DNA of 64,000 nt from Bacteroidales bacterium (GTDB taxonomy: Bacteria; Bacteroidota; Bacteroidia; Bacteroidales; UBA932): the NCBI GenBank assembly GCA_017550655.1, contig JAFZOK010000013.1, positions 124,001 through 188,000 of the forward strand, in the 5' to 3' direction. This document shows, piece by piece, positions 26,597 to 35,455 of the stretch. The notes below the pieces were generated by a model. The model had not been told where the DNA came from and did not search any database. It worked only from the letters and a program-made list of their open reading frames with translations. Both the position numbers and the translations under genes were made by a program. Every line of letters starts with the position of its first letter. The stretch's first letter is position 1.

Positions 26597-26684
26597 CTGT
26601 CAGGTCCCCTCGGAAAACATGGGACCTAGCAGGAAAACGGGCGGAAAACTGTCAGGTCCCCTCGGAGAACATGGGACCTAGCAG
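26597..26684. repeat. REP-like palindromic repeats, two copies right of the RAYT gene
   Basis: Two copies of the same 36-base unit at 26597-26632 and 26649-26684, again 52 bases apart and in the same orientation as those on the left, with one base difference between them in the loop. They lie between the transposase stop and the dipeptidase stop. Confidence 0.85.
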
Positions 26685-26721
26685 GAAATTGTGGGGAAAT
26701 GGCCAAGAAAATGGCAAGTTT

Positions 26722-27876
26722 CTATTTGAATTGGGAGGCGTAGACTTCGCAGGCTTTCCAGACGCGGAGGAGGTTTCCGCCCCAGAAGGCTTTGAGTTCC
26801 TCTGCGGTCCAGCCACGTTTGAGGAGTTCCACTGTGAGGTTCTTCATCTGGGCGGAATTATCCATTCCGACAACGCCACCGCCGCCGTCAAAGTCTGTTC
26901 CCAGGCCTACATGGCGGTATCCCACGAGGTTTTTGATGTGGTCTATGTGGTTTGCCAGAACGGCAACGCCTACTTTATAGTATGGAAGGTCATCGCTGAG
27001 GAAAAATCTTCCGGTGCCTACCTGGATTACTCCGTCAACCGCGGCGATGGCGCGGATTTCATCGTCCGTGAGGTTTCTGGTCTGGGACGGCTTGAGAGCC
27101 TTGCAGCCGGAATGGGAAGCCAGAACCGGAGCCTTGATTACCTTGAGTACATCCACAAGGGCCTCGGAGGAAATGTGGGACACGTCCACCATTATGCCCA
27201 GCTGCTGCATCCTCTCCACAACCTTCTCCCCGAACGGGCTCAGGCCGTGCCCGGTATTCGGATACCAGTAATAGGACTTGACGTAGCGGCTACCGTCGCA
27301 GATCTGGTTTGGGGTGTTGTGGGAAAGGGTTATGTACTTGACGCCCATCCTGGCGAACTCGTCCAGATCCTCCAGGGTGCGGACAGGATATCCGTTCTCG
27401 ATGCATAGAACCACTATCCTCTTGCCCTCTTTCTTCAGGCGGTAGACATCCTCTGTGCTGTAGGCAATGCCGGCCTCGGCGCTGCAGTAACTGGTGACAT
27501 AGTCCTTCCAGAGTTGAAGCTCGCTGTGGCACCAGTTGTAGGCGGAATCCAGGGATTTCTGGTTCTGCCACGGACCCTGGTCCAGATAGATTGCAAAGAA
27601 AGCCCCGTCCTGTCCGCCGCGCCTCATAAGCTCGAAGCTGGTCTGCCCCTTGGCCACCGTATAGTGACCATCCGGATGCATCATATAGGTTGGAGTGTCC
27701 ACGTGAGTGTCAAAAGAGATAGCCACCTTGTGGATGCTGTCTGCTAGAGCCATATACTCTGCATCGGTAAGGTTGAGCGCTCCGCTCCTTTTGCATTTTC
27801 CGCAATGCTCCTGGGCCCCGGCATAAGAGACCGTCAGGAATAACAGGGCGGCAAATATTACGAGGATTCTTTTCAT
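26722..27876 (-). CDS. Secreted M19 family (renal-type) dipeptidase
   Basis: 384 aa with a signal peptide ending near AGA at about 20. The amidohydrolase metal ligands appear as the HxD in DTHVD near 57-61, a Glu in CIEN near 171, His in VDVSHIS near 238 and His in ASHSG near 260; GLGTDFDGG near 326-334 completes the M19 pattern. Hydrolyses dipeptides, often with a D-residue or dehydropeptides. The gene lies downstream of gltS on the same strand (91 bases apart), suggesting joint use of amino acids released from peptides. Confidence 0.9.
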   Translation of the reverse strand: MKRILVIFAALLFLTVSYAGAQEHCGKCKRSGALNLTDAEYMALADSIHKVAISFDTHVDTPTYMMHPDGHYTVAKGQTSFELMRRGGQDGAFFAIYLDQGPWQNQKSLDSAYNWCHSELQLWKDYVTSYCSAEAGIAYSTEDVYRLKKEGKRIVVLCIENGYPVRTLEDLDEFARMGVKYITLSHNTPNQICDGSRYVKSYYWYPNTGHGLSPFGEKVVERMQQLGIMVDVSHISSEALVDVLKVIKAPVLASHSGCKALKPSQTRNLTDDEIRAIAAVDGVIQVGTGRFFLSDDLPYYKVGVAVLANHIDHIKNLVGYRHVGLGTDFDGGGGVVGMDNSAQMKNLTVELLKRGWTAEELKAFWGGNLLRVWKACEVYASQFK

Positions 27877-27967
27877 TGTATCTATATGTTTTTATTTCTT
27901 TTATTGTCTAGTCATTTGGTTTCTGGGCTTTAACGCATCAATGTGGTCTTGCCGATTTGCCTTGAAA

Positions 27968-29359
27968 CTATTGGCCTTTGCGCCTCCACCACTTCATGGA
28001 TATGGCCAGGAGTATCAGAAGGGCGCTGGCTGCAAGGCAGATCCACATAAGCAGCCCGCCCCATCCTGCAGTAAAGGCAATCGGGACAAGGGTTATGAGG
28101 ATAATCTCCACAGGAGCGATTGGAAGATAGGCCAGGGCGTAATCGTCCATAGTCTTGCTCTTCATCTGAGGATCAACGATTCTCTCCAGGGCTATGCCCA
28201 TAGCCATAGTGCCGGTCCACCAGCCCCAGGAGAAGATGGAACGCTCAAACCAGTAGCTTGGGCTGAGCCTTCTTCCAAAGTAGAACGTAATGGAAAATAC
28301 CACGGCAACACCCACAAGAACCAGAACCAGCAGAGGCAGCCAGTACTGCACAACCACTCCGAGTTTGATTGAAGCAACTCCGCAGGTAACCAGAAGGTCC
28401 GTGAAGAAACTCCCTTCTCTCTGGACGGTCTCGCGGCTTACATAGTTGGAAACCTTTGTCAGGTCGAACAGCTTCTTCAGGATCAGTCCCGCAACGAAAG
28501 CGCAGGAGAATACCGGAAGCTCAAGCCCGTTGTACGGAGCAGGAAGCCCTCCGCACCAGTTCTTCACTGCCACGCTGAGCACATAGCCCAGGAACGCAAC
28601 AACAAACACGATGGCAAAATGGAAAGTCAGGTGCTCGATGGATATGGAAGAAGTTGTGGCCTGGCCGAGGGAATCCCTCTTGCCCTCAGGCAGAAGGCCT
28701 GTCCTCAGCTCTGGAGGAAGATCTTTAAAATCGGCGATGAATTTGGTCTGCTTGTGCCGTGCGCCCCATTTGATTATGAAAAGGCCGAAAATGATGGCCA
28801 TAATCACTCCAACGGTGGCAGTGGTCATGCCGAGGGTCATGGCATCGTCCCACTTTAGGCCGCCCGGAAGGTTTTCAAAGGCACTGCCGATAGCAGCTGC
28901 CGTTCCGTGCCCGCCATAGAATCCTGTAGGGAGCATGGCTCCGAACGCGCTGTTGAGGTCCGGCCAGATGGTCTTGAAGAGATAGATTCCAAGAAGACCC
29001 ATAATGCCCCACTGGAGAAGCATTCCCAGCTGGGCGTAAACCCACATCGGCCCCACACGGGTAACAACCTCCTTGACAGAAGCTTTCTGTGCGGAGAACG
29101 GAAGGGTGGCAAAAACCAGGGCAATCAAAACGGCCGCATAGGAAGAAAGGTTTCCTGAAAACGGAATCCATCCAAGGCCGTGAGGACCAAGGGCCAGACC
29201 AAGAAGTCCGGCAATAAGGCTTGGCGGTATGAACAGTTTCTGGACCAGTTTGACTTTAACCCTGATGAACTTGCCCACCAGCATAAGGGCAAAGAGAAAG
29301 CCCATATCCACCAGGAACACCCAAGGCGTAAAGCCCTGAAAATGGAAGAAATCGTTCAT
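27968..29359 (-). CDS. gltS: Sodium/glutamate symporter (GltS family)
   Basis: 463 aa with 10-12 hydrophobic segments. The GltS hallmark TGFYGGHGTAAAIG near 146-159 is one of the two reentrant-loop signatures; a second Gly/Ala-rich loop follows in the C-terminal half. It imports glutamate with sodium. A linker region near 205-235 is hydrophilic and longer than in E. coli GltS. The downstream secreted dipeptidase may supply substrate. Starts within a region of divergent promoters shared with the DUF4294 gene. Confidence 0.85.
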   Translation of the reverse strand: MNDFFHFQGFTPWVFLVDMGFLFALMLVGKFIRVKVKLVQKLFIPPSLIAGLLGLALGPHGLGWIPFSGNLSSYAAVLIALVFATLPFSAQKASVKEVVTRVGPMWVYAQLGMLLQWGIMGLLGIYLFKTIWPDLNSAFGAMLPTGFYGGHGTAAAIGSAFENLPGGLKWDDAMTLGMTTATVGVIMAIIFGLFIIKWGARHKQTKFIADFKDLPPELRTGLLPEGKRDSLGQATTSSISIEHLTFHFAIVFVVAFLGYVLSVAVKNWCGGLPAPYNGLELPVFSCAFVAGLILKKLFDLTKVSNYVSRETVQREGSFFTDLLVTCGVASIKLGVVVQYWLPLLVLVLVGVAVVFSITFYFGRRLSPSYWFERSIFSWGWWTGTMAMGIALERIVDPQMKSKTMDDYALAYLPIAPVEIILITLVPIAFTAGWGGLLMWICLAASALLILLAISMKWWRRKGQ

Positions 29360-29381
29360 TGCCTAACTTTTAAGACAAACA

Positions 29382-29389
29382 CAAATATA
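29382..29389 (-). promoter_or_regulatory. -7 element for gltS
   Basis: TATATTTG on the minus strand, about 22 bases before the gltS ATG. No good -33 element at the usual distance. Confidence 0.4.
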
Positions 29390-29411
29390 CAAAAATGCAC
29401 AAGTTTTGCAG

Positions 29412-29419
29412 TATTTTTG
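29412..29419 (+). promoter_or_regulatory. -7 element for the DUF4294 gene, leaderless
   Basis: TATTTTTG with the GTG start codon five bases downstream of its last base, the same geometry as at the abiE promoter. Transcription should start at or within a base or two of the GTG. Confidence 0.5.
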
Positions 29420-29423
29420 AGAT

Positions 29424-30200
29424 GTGAAAACTTCCGCACGCATATTGAAAGCGTTTGTACTGGCGGGGCTGCTTGCAAGCCTGCCCGGGGCGGGAGCTTT
29501 CGCCCAGGGGAGAGACACCATCAAAAAATCGCTGAGCGAATTTGAAAGGATCCAAAAAGACAAGCGGGCAATTGAGGAGAGGATACGCCGCCGCGAGGAA
29601 AGGATGCGCAAGCTGGAAATGGAAAAGGCAAAGGCTGGCGTTACCGGAACCTGGTATGCTATGGCCTATCAGGTTGTGGAAGGTGATACTATCTTCCTGG
29701 ACCAGCTTCCGGCAATATTCAAGTTCGCCCGGATGAAAGGAAACCGCAACCGCCAGAACTGGAGACAGTACCGCCGCCTGGTCTATAACTTCAAGAAAAC
29801 CTATCCATACGCCCTTCAGGCAAGGGAAATAATCCAGGAAGCGGACAGCGTACTTGCCGTAAGCAACTTTACCGAGGCGGAAAGGGAACGCTACATAGAA
29901 CAATACCAGAAAAAACTCTTCAAGCAGTTTGAAAAGCCGATGCGGGACCTTACCATTTCCCAGGGAGGCCTTCTGCTCAAGCTCATCGACAGGGAACTGG
30001 GACGCACATCCTTCTATATCATACGCGAGTACAGGGGAAGGCTCTCCGCCGGCTTCTGGCAGACGGTGGCCCGCATATTCGGAAATGATCTCAAGAAGCC
30101 TTACGACAGATTCGGGGAAGACCGCCAGGTGGAGGACCTGGTGATGCTGTACAATATGGGGGCGTTCGACTCCCTGTACTATTCAATGTTCACGAAATAG
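29424..30200 (+). CDS. DUF4294 family exported protein
   Basis: 258 aa. The GTG at 29424 gives a signal peptide (KTSAR then a hydrophobic run to AFAQG near 25). A charged coiled coil (about 30-70, Glu/Arg-rich) precedes the DUF4294 domain from about 75: GTWYAMAYQVVEGDTIFLDQLP and RQYRRLVYNFKKTYPYA, ending in DLVMLYNMG. The family is widespread in Bacteroidetes and of unknown function. No other start gives the signal peptide. Next gene lpxH is convergent. Confidence 0.85.
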   Translation: MKTSARILKAFVLAGLLASLPGAGAFAQGRDTIKKSLSEFERIQKDKRAIEERIRRREERMRKLEMEKAKAGVTGTWYAMAYQVVEGDTIFLDQLPAIFKFARMKGNRNRQNWRQYRRLVYNFKKTYPYALQAREIIQEADSVLAVSNFTEAERERYIEQYQKKLFKQFEKPMRDLTISQGGLLLKLIDRELGRTSFYIIREYRGRLSAGFWQTVARIFGNDLKKPYDRFGEDRQVEDLVMLYNMGAFDSLYYSMFTK

Positions 30201-30219
30201 ATTTTTCTCTGCGACGAGT

Positions 30220-30993
30220 TCAGAAAACAGGTGTTTCCCTTTTCAGAGAAACTCCGTCAAAGACCATATAGTCAGGATTGTGGATCCAGTCCCCGAGAAT
30301 GGAGAAATCACCGCCGCCCTCCAGTTGAACGGTTAATGGCAGATGATAGTGCCCGAAGATGAAGTGGTCCGCCCTTTTCTCCCCTTTTTTCTCAAGGTCC
30401 TTCTGGAAAGACTCCGCCCAAGCGGAGCCATCCCTTTCAATGGCCTGCCTGTTTTCGGCGATTGTCTTCTCGTCCTCGCTCTTGTAGCGGGTCAGGCGGT
30501 TGTGGCGGCTCCAGCTGTGCCCCAGGAGCATAGCCCATCTCGGATGAAGGGCGCTGAACAGCACCTGAGGGACCTTGCTCTTGAAGCCTGCGTTCATGAA
30601 CCTGTACATCCTGGTAGAGTGCCAGATTGCGTCCCCGTGGCCTATGCAGAACCGGACCCCGCCGATATCCACAACAGAGGGCTGAGGAAGAATTGTAACC
30701 CCCACTTCCGTCTGCAGATAATTGTAGGTCCAGATATCGTGGTTCCCGTTTATGAAAAAGAGTTTCACCCCGCGGTCCGCCAGACGGGCCAGAGCCCCGA
30801 GCGTGCGGGTGAATTTTCTCGGAATAACGTCCTTGTATTCGTACCAGAAATCAAATATGTCGCCGAGAAGATAAACCTGAGCGGTTTCTTCCGGCAAAGA
30901 CTCCAGAAATGAGGCGAATTGCTTTTCCCTCAGCACCGGGTCCTGGTATTCCAGCCCCAGATGAGTGTCCGCTATGAAATAACTCAGGGCCAT
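30220..30993 (-). CDS. lpxH: UDP-2,3-diacylglucosamine diphosphatase
   Basis: 257 aa metallophosphoesterase with the ligand blocks ADTHLG near 8-13, GDIFDFW near 44-50, GNHD near 82-85, GHGDAIWHS near 118 and FGHYHLP near 213-219. LpxH removes UMP in lipid A synthesis at the inner membrane; the DFW and HS residues support LpxH over other calcineurin-like enzymes. It directly follows uppP (no gap), part of an envelope gene run with ftsX. Confidence 0.88.
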   Translation of the reverse strand: MALSYFIADTHLGLEYQDPVLREKQFASFLESLPEETAQVYLLGDIFDFWYEYKDVIPRKFTRTLGALARLADRGVKLFFINGNHDIWTYNYLQTEVGVTILPQPSVVDIGGVRFCIGHGDAIWHSTRMYRFMNAGFKSKVPQVLFSALHPRWAMLLGHSWSRHNRLTRYKSEDEKTIAENRQAIERDGSAWAESFQKDLEKKGEKRADHFIFGHYHLPLTVQLEGGGDFSILGDWIHNPDYMVFDGVSLKRETPVF

Positions 30994-31932
30994 CTAGCCG
31001 ATGCAATACGGAAGAACTATGCAGAGCACACCTACGATGAAGCAGTAAACGGCAAAGCCCCACAGGCGGAACTTCTTGAGTATCTGCACCATAGTTGTGC
31101 AGGCAAAAAGTCCGGCAAGGAAGGCGGCCAGGAATCCGCACAAAACCGGAAGGGAAAGGAAATTGCCCATATCCGCTCCACGCAGACCTTTGATTATCTC
31201 AAGGAAGGCTTCTCCCAGAATCGGAACTATCACCATAAGGAACGCGAACTGCGCTATGGAAGTCTTCTTTACCTTGGACATCAGACCCGTGGCGATGGTT
31301 GCGCCTGAACGGGAAAGTCCCGGAAGCACCGCAAAGCTCTGGGCGACTCCCACCAGGAAAGCCTGCCAGTAGTTGATGCCGTTCTGGAGGGAGAAGATCT
31401 TGCGCTTCTCCGGACCGGTCATCTCTTCCGTAACGGTCATCCTGTCCGCAATCTTCTGGGCCTTGTCCTCAGCGTCCTTGCCGTGCTTGAGATCCCTTAC
31501 GGCGGAGATGATTTCGCATACAAGAAGAAGCACTGCCGTAACTATCAGCATAATGCCCACAACAAGAAGTCCGTTGCCTGTATGGCGGGCAACTCTTTCC
31601 GTATCGAAAATCCTCTCTACCCAATCCTTCAGCAAAAAGCCCACGAAGAGTATCGGAATCATGGAAACAAGTATCTTCAGGACATAGTCCTTCTCCTTGT
31701 TCATGCCTTTTGTCAAACAACCTTTTCCGATTCTGGAGATAGGTTTCCAGAACACCACCAGGGTACTCAGCACAGTAGCCACGTGAACGGCCACGTCAAA
31801 GGCCAGGTTGCCTTCCCCGCTGATTCCCAAAGTTTCCTGCATTATGGTCAGATGTCCGCTGCTGCTGATAGGAAGGAATTCCGCAATTCCCTGAACCAGG
31901 CCCAGAATCAGACCATGCCACCATTCCATCAT
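30994..31932 (-). CDS. uppP: Undecaprenyl-diphosphatase
   Basis: 312 aa membrane protein with the BacA/UppP signatures LVQGIAEFLPISSSGHL near 12-28 and LPGLSRSGATI near 205-215, plus about eight membrane segments. Recycles the lipid carrier for peptidoglycan and other glycans. There is an extra hydrophilic loop at about 125-180, longer than in E. coli. A second Met at residue 2 is an alternative start. One base separates it from the DUF3098 gene. Confidence 0.93.
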   Translation of the reverse strand: MMEWWHGLILGLVQGIAEFLPISSSGHLTIMQETLGISGEGNLAFDVAVHVATVLSTLVVFWKPISRIGKGCLTKGMNKEKDYVLKILVSMIPILFVGFLLKDWVERIFDTERVARHTGNGLLVVGIMLIVTAVLLLVCEIISAVRDLKHGKDAEDKAQKIADRMTVTEEMTGPEKRKIFSLQNGINYWQAFLVGVAQSFAVLPGLSRSGATIATGLMSKVKKTSIAQFAFLMVIVPILGEAFLEIIKGLRGADMGNFLSLPVLCGFLAAFLAGLFACTTMVQILKKFRLWGFAVYCFIVGVLCIVLPYCIG

Positions 31933-31933
31933 A

Positions 31934-32167
31934 TTATTGTTTCTTTACTTTAATAATCGCGACAGTTGTCCCAACAGCGCCGGCTATGATTATGATTGGA
32001 GCAAGCACCAGACGCCTGAAACTGAATATTTCCGGAGAAAACTGGCTGGGATCTCCGCTTCCCCCGCCGCAAAGCAGCAGGTATCCGGCCACCATTACCA
32101 GAAATCCCACAATCACCCATATCAGGTTCTTCTTCGGGAGAGCGAAAAAATCTCTATTCTCTTCCAT
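31934..32167 (-). CDS. DUF3098 small membrane protein
   Basis: 77 aa with two transmembrane helices (about 15-33 and 54-72) separated by a Gly/Ser/Pro loop that ends in FSFRR. This is DUF3098, a Bacteroidetes-specific family that is routinely found between ftsX and uppP. Function unknown; position suggests cell division or envelope biogenesis. Confidence 0.88.
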   Translation of the reverse strand: MEENRDFFALPKKNLIWVIVGFLVMVAGYLLLCGGGSGDPSQFSPEIFSFRRLVLAPIIIIAGAVGTTVAIIKVKKQ

Positions 32168-32185
32168 ATCTTGTTTTTCGCATTA

Positions 32186-33067
32186 TCAATAATTATACAT
32201 CCTGTCCACGGACATGGAGGTCATCCTCCTTACGGTTACCAGCGTGCAGAAATAGCAAAGCAATATTCCCAGCACCAGCAGTCCGAGGCCGCAATATAGG
32301 AAAGATTCCGTACCGATGATAGACCAGAGCTGCGGAATCTGTCTTTTTGCCACCGCAACAAAGGCGTACAAACCGCCAATGGCAAGCAATGCGCTAAGAG
32401 CTCCCTGAAGCACCGCGTTCCCGAGGAAAGGCCTCTGGATGAAGGACCTTGTGGCCCCCACCAGCTGCATTGTCCTGATAGAGAATCTGCGTGAAAAGAT
32501 GTTTAGCCTTACCGTGTTGTTTACCAGCACTATGGAGATAATGGCCAACAGCCCCACAAAAAACGCAAATACGATTCCGACACGCCTCAGGTTACGGTTG
32601 ATGGCGGAAATCAGCCCCTCCTCGTACTTGATGTCATCCACCAGCGGATCCTCGCACAGGATCTCCTTCAGGCGGGCGATGCTGTCCGGCTGGAAATACT
32701 CGTTTTTCAGCTGAAGATCCACGGAAGCTGGAATAGGATTGGATTCGAATATTTCCAGGAAATCCTCGCCGAGGAAATCTTTCATCTCCTGGGTTCCCCT
32801 CTCCTGGGTAATGAGCTCGGAGGCCGCCACCTGAGGCATCTGCGCCAGGTTTTGGGCAAACTGTTCCGCCTGGGAAGGCGTGGCCTTGTCGGTGAGCATA
32901 ACAGACAACTTCACGTTTTCCTTGAAATAGGCGGAAACTTTGCGGGCGCTCAGAAGAAGAATGGCAAACAGCCCTGCGATGAAAAGCACCAGGGCGATGC
33001 TGATCACTGAGGATATGTAAGAGCGCCAAAAACGCCTTCGCAGAGTATTCTTTTCCTTCCTGTCCAT
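32186..33067 (-). CDS. ftsX: Cell division permease FtsX
   Basis: 293 aa with four membrane helices: one near 20-42, a large extracytoplasmic domain (about 45-155), then three more with the FtsX-type segment RTMQLVGATRSFIQRPFL near 210. FtsX with FtsE activates peptidoglycan hydrolases at the septum; ftsE is not in this window. The ATG at 33067 (MDRKEK) is chosen since an earlier Met at 33103 lies inside the promoter region and adds a non-conserved stretch. Confidence 0.9.
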   Translation of the reverse strand: MDRKEKNTLRRRFWRSYISSVISIALVLFIAGLFAILLLSARKVSAYFKENVKLSVMLTDKATPSQAEQFAQNLAQMPQVAASELITQERGTQEMKDFLGEDFLEIFESNPIPASVDLQLKNEYFQPDSIARLKEILCEDPLVDDIKYEEGLISAINRNLRRVGIVFAFFVGLLAIISIVLVNNTVRLNIFSRRFSIRTMQLVGATRSFIQRPFLGNAVLQGALSALLAIGGLYAFVAVAKRQIPQLWSIIGTESFLYCGLGLLVLGILLCYFCTLVTVRRMTSMSVDRMYNY

Positions 33068-33081
33068 ATAGATACGACCGC

Positions 33082-33089
33082 CAAAGTTA
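33082..33089 (-). promoter_or_regulatory. -7 element for ftsX operon
   Basis: TAACTTTG on the minus strand, about 15 bases before the ftsX ATG at 33067. The -33 element is not evident. Supports the downstream ftsX start. Confidence 0.4.
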
Positions 33090-33120
33090 TAAAAATGAAG
33101 CAAGAGTTAAAAAAATTTGT

Positions 33121-33128
33121 TATCTTTG
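33121..33128 (+). promoter_or_regulatory. -7 element for the GT5-like gene
   Basis: TATCTTTG, 17 bases before the ATG at 33146, so the leader is about 12 bases. Divergent from the ftsX promoter. No clear -33 box. Confidence 0.45.
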
Positions 33129-33145
33129 CATAAACTATTTTACGG

Positions 33146-33973
33146 ATGAAAGCGCCTGTCAGGATTTTATACATAAGTTCGGAGATAACACCGTACATTC
33201 CGGAGACCCCTGTGGCCCTTGCCGGCAGATATGTGCCGCAGGCAGCACAGGAAAACGGAATGGAGATCCGCTCGTTCATGCCTAAATACGGCTGCATCAA
33301 CGAGAGGAGAAACCAGCTCCACGAAGTCATCCGCCTCTCCGGAATGAACATTGTGGTCAGCGATGTGGACAGGCCGCTTGTTATCAAGGTAGCATCCATT
33401 CCCCAGGCCCGTCTGCAGGTCTATTTCATAGAGAACGAAGACTATTTCAAGAGGAAATTCATCTTCCGTGACGAGAAGGACACTTTCTTCGCCGATAACG
33501 ACGAAAGAGCCATACTGTTTGCCCGCGGAGTGCTTGAAACCGTCAAAAAGCTCAGGTGGCAGCCTACAATAGTCCACTGCAACGGATGGCTGGCCAACCT
33601 CATCCCTCTCTACCTGAAGAAGGCCTACAAGGCAGACCCGATCTTCACGGACTGCAAGGTGATAGTGTCTCTCTACGACGAGGTCGCCAGGGAACGCTTC
33701 AGCGGAGGCTTTGCAAAGAAAGTCCTTATGGGCAACCTCAAGCCAGCAGACGTGGAGCTTCTAAACACCCCTACTGGCATAAATCTTGCTAAACTTGCCG
33801 TCAAGTATGCAGACGGAGTGATTGCCGCCAGCCGCACTCTCAGCAAGGAGGTTCTGGATTTTGCCGCCAAGGAAAAGGTTCCAACTCTCTCCTTCTCCGA
33901 GATAACAGCCGGTACCGATGCTGCATACGCCAACAGATACATTAAGTTTTACGGAAAATTTTTGAAAGAGTAA
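33146..33973 (+). CDS. Glycogen/starch synthase-like protein, N-terminal GT5 domain only
   Basis: 275 aa corresponding to the N-terminal Rossmann half of GT5 glycogen synthases: ILYISSEITPYIP near 7-19, PKYGCIN near 47, TIVHCNGW near 140-147, ending after the region of ADGVIAASRTLSKEV. The C-terminal ADP-glucose-binding half is missing, but this short form is common and conserved in Bacteroidetes, so it is not a recent truncation. The synthase KxGG motif is absent (TPYIPET in its place), so activity as a synthase is doubtful. It overlaps the DUF4270 gene by one base. Confidence 0.82.
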   Translation: MKAPVRILYISSEITPYIPETPVALAGRYVPQAAQENGMEIRSFMPKYGCINERRNQLHEVIRLSGMNIVVSDVDRPLVIKVASIPQARLQVYFIENEDYFKRKFIFRDEKDTFFADNDERAILFARGVLETVKKLRWQPTIVHCNGWLANLIPLYLKKAYKADPIFTDCKVIVSLYDEVARERFSGGFAKKVLMGNLKPADVELLNTPTGINLAKLAVKYADGVIAASRTLSKEVLDFAAKEKVPTLSFSEITAGTDAAYANRYIKFYGKFLKE

Positions 33974-35379
33974 TGCATTCAAGATTTCGTGCAGTTGCCT
34001 TATCCATTTCGATATCCCTGGCCCTTGCGGCCACTTCCTGCATAACTGTAGACAACACTTTAGGAGTAAACAACATCCCTGACGAATACGCCCTCAAACT
34101 TCAGACCGTCACCCTCCGGCTTCCTCTTCAGACCAGGATGATGGACAGTATGCAGAGCCTTAACACCAGCACAGCCGTTCTGGGAGCGTTCCGCACAGAA
34201 GAGTTCGGTCTTTCCTCCCACAGTTTTGCCACCAACTTCTTTCATTACGCCATCAAGAGCGTAAACCTGGGAACAGACCGCAAGATAAAGCACATATATC
34301 TTACGATGCAGAAATCGTCCTCGCTGATTCTGGACGCCAGCCAAGACGGTCTTCCTCAGAACATCCACGTCTATCACATGAACCGCGTGGTGGACACAAC
34401 CTACAAGTACAACTGCGACCTTAAGGACTCCGACTATGACCACACCCCTATAGACACAGGAGGCGTTATCTATACCGGAGGAGATACACTGAGGCTCTAT
34501 CTGAAAAACAGCTTTGGGCAGAAAATAATTAACGCAACCCAGAGAGAGCTGGATTCTTCCACGGTTTTCATGGAAAAATTCAAGGCCCTTCTCTTTACCT
34601 GCGACCCTCCGGAGGAGGGAACTACAGGAGGAAGGCTTAATGTTTTCAGCACAAGCGGCGCATATGTTTACGTAACGTTCAATTTCCAGCCGACCTGGGA
34701 AAGCGGCCTTGCAAGGAAAGACACAACCATAGTTCTGCCTCTGGGAGAGAACACCTACACCCAGAATTTCTCCACCTATTCTTCCAAGCCTCTGGAAAAT
34801 CCGAATCCGCAGGAATACATCACCGTAGAAGGCCTTGGCGGGCTTAAGGCATACACAGATCCGTTAAAACTAAAAGAAAATCTGGACGAATGGATGTCCA
34901 AAAACGGTTATGATTTCAAGAAAGTGGTTATCTGCAAGGCAACCTACAAACTGCCTTTTGTCACGGATAAATCCAACGTGACTTTCATCAACAGATGCTT
35001 CCCGGCTTCATTGTTCCCTAACTGCAGGGAAAAGGACACCAGCAGCTATTATTACTATTCTCCTCTTGAAGACGTCTATTCAATCGGAAACCAGACCGGT
35101 AGCGTAAACAGGTCTTTGAGTTGCTATACGGGAGATATTTCCAGCCACATCCAGAAGATGTGCAACAAGGAAATGAGCGAGATTGCCTCCAACTGGAAGA
35201 AATACGCTATGTGGTTCAGCACAGTTGAGGAGAACACTACCAGCAACTACTACTCTTCTTCAACGGCCACTTCCTACTCTCTGGACCGCACATCCTACTC
35301 GATTGCAAAGCTTAACGGCCCGCTTCACGACAACTACCCGACCATTGAAATTGTCTTCGCCCTCCTCAACGACCAATAG
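33973..35379 (+). CDS. DUF4270 lipoprotein
   Basis: 468 aa with a lipoprotein signal (hydrophobic stretch then ATSCIT, Cys near 23), so it is anchored to the outer membrane or surface. The rest is beta-rich with Tyr/Ser/Thr-rich patches and matches the DUF4270 family that often follows the short GT5 protein in Bacteroidetes. The start overlaps the previous stop by one base (TAATG). Function unknown; linked to surface carbohydrate by position only. A strong bidirectional terminator follows. Confidence 0.82.
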   Translation: MHSRFRAVALSISISLALAATSCITVDNTLGVNNIPDEYALKLQTVTLRLPLQTRMMDSMQSLNTSTAVLGAFRTEEFGLSSHSFATNFFHYAIKSVNLGTDRKIKHIYLTMQKSSSLILDASQDGLPQNIHVYHMNRVVDTTYKYNCDLKDSDYDHTPIDTGGVIYTGGDTLRLYLKNSFGQKIINATQRELDSSTVFMEKFKALLFTCDPPEEGTTGGRLNVFSTSGAYVYVTFNFQPTWESGLARKDTTIVLPLGENTYTQNFSTYSSKPLENPNPQEYITVEGLGGLKAYTDPLKLKENLDEWMSKNGYDFKKVVICKATYKLPFVTDKSNVTFINRCFPASLFPNCREKDTSSYYYYSPLEDVYSIGNQTGSVNRSLSCYTGDISSHIQKMCNKEMSEIASNWKKYAMWFSTVEENTTSNYYSSSTATSYSLDRTSYSIAKLNGPLHDNYPTIEIVFALLNDQ

Positions 35380-35405
35380 CAATTCATTAAGGAAAGCATA
35401 AAAAG

Positions 35406-35440
35406 AGAGGATGACCGGAAGGCCATCCTCTTTCTTTTTG
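35406..35440. terminator. Terminator between DUF4270 gene and TonB receptor gene
   Basis: AGAGGATG (35406-35413) pairs with CATCCTCT (35424-35431) followed by a T-rich tract; A-rich sequence on the left lets it work for both converging genes. Confidence 0.85.
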
Positions 35441-35455
35441 CTTGGAACGAAGTTC

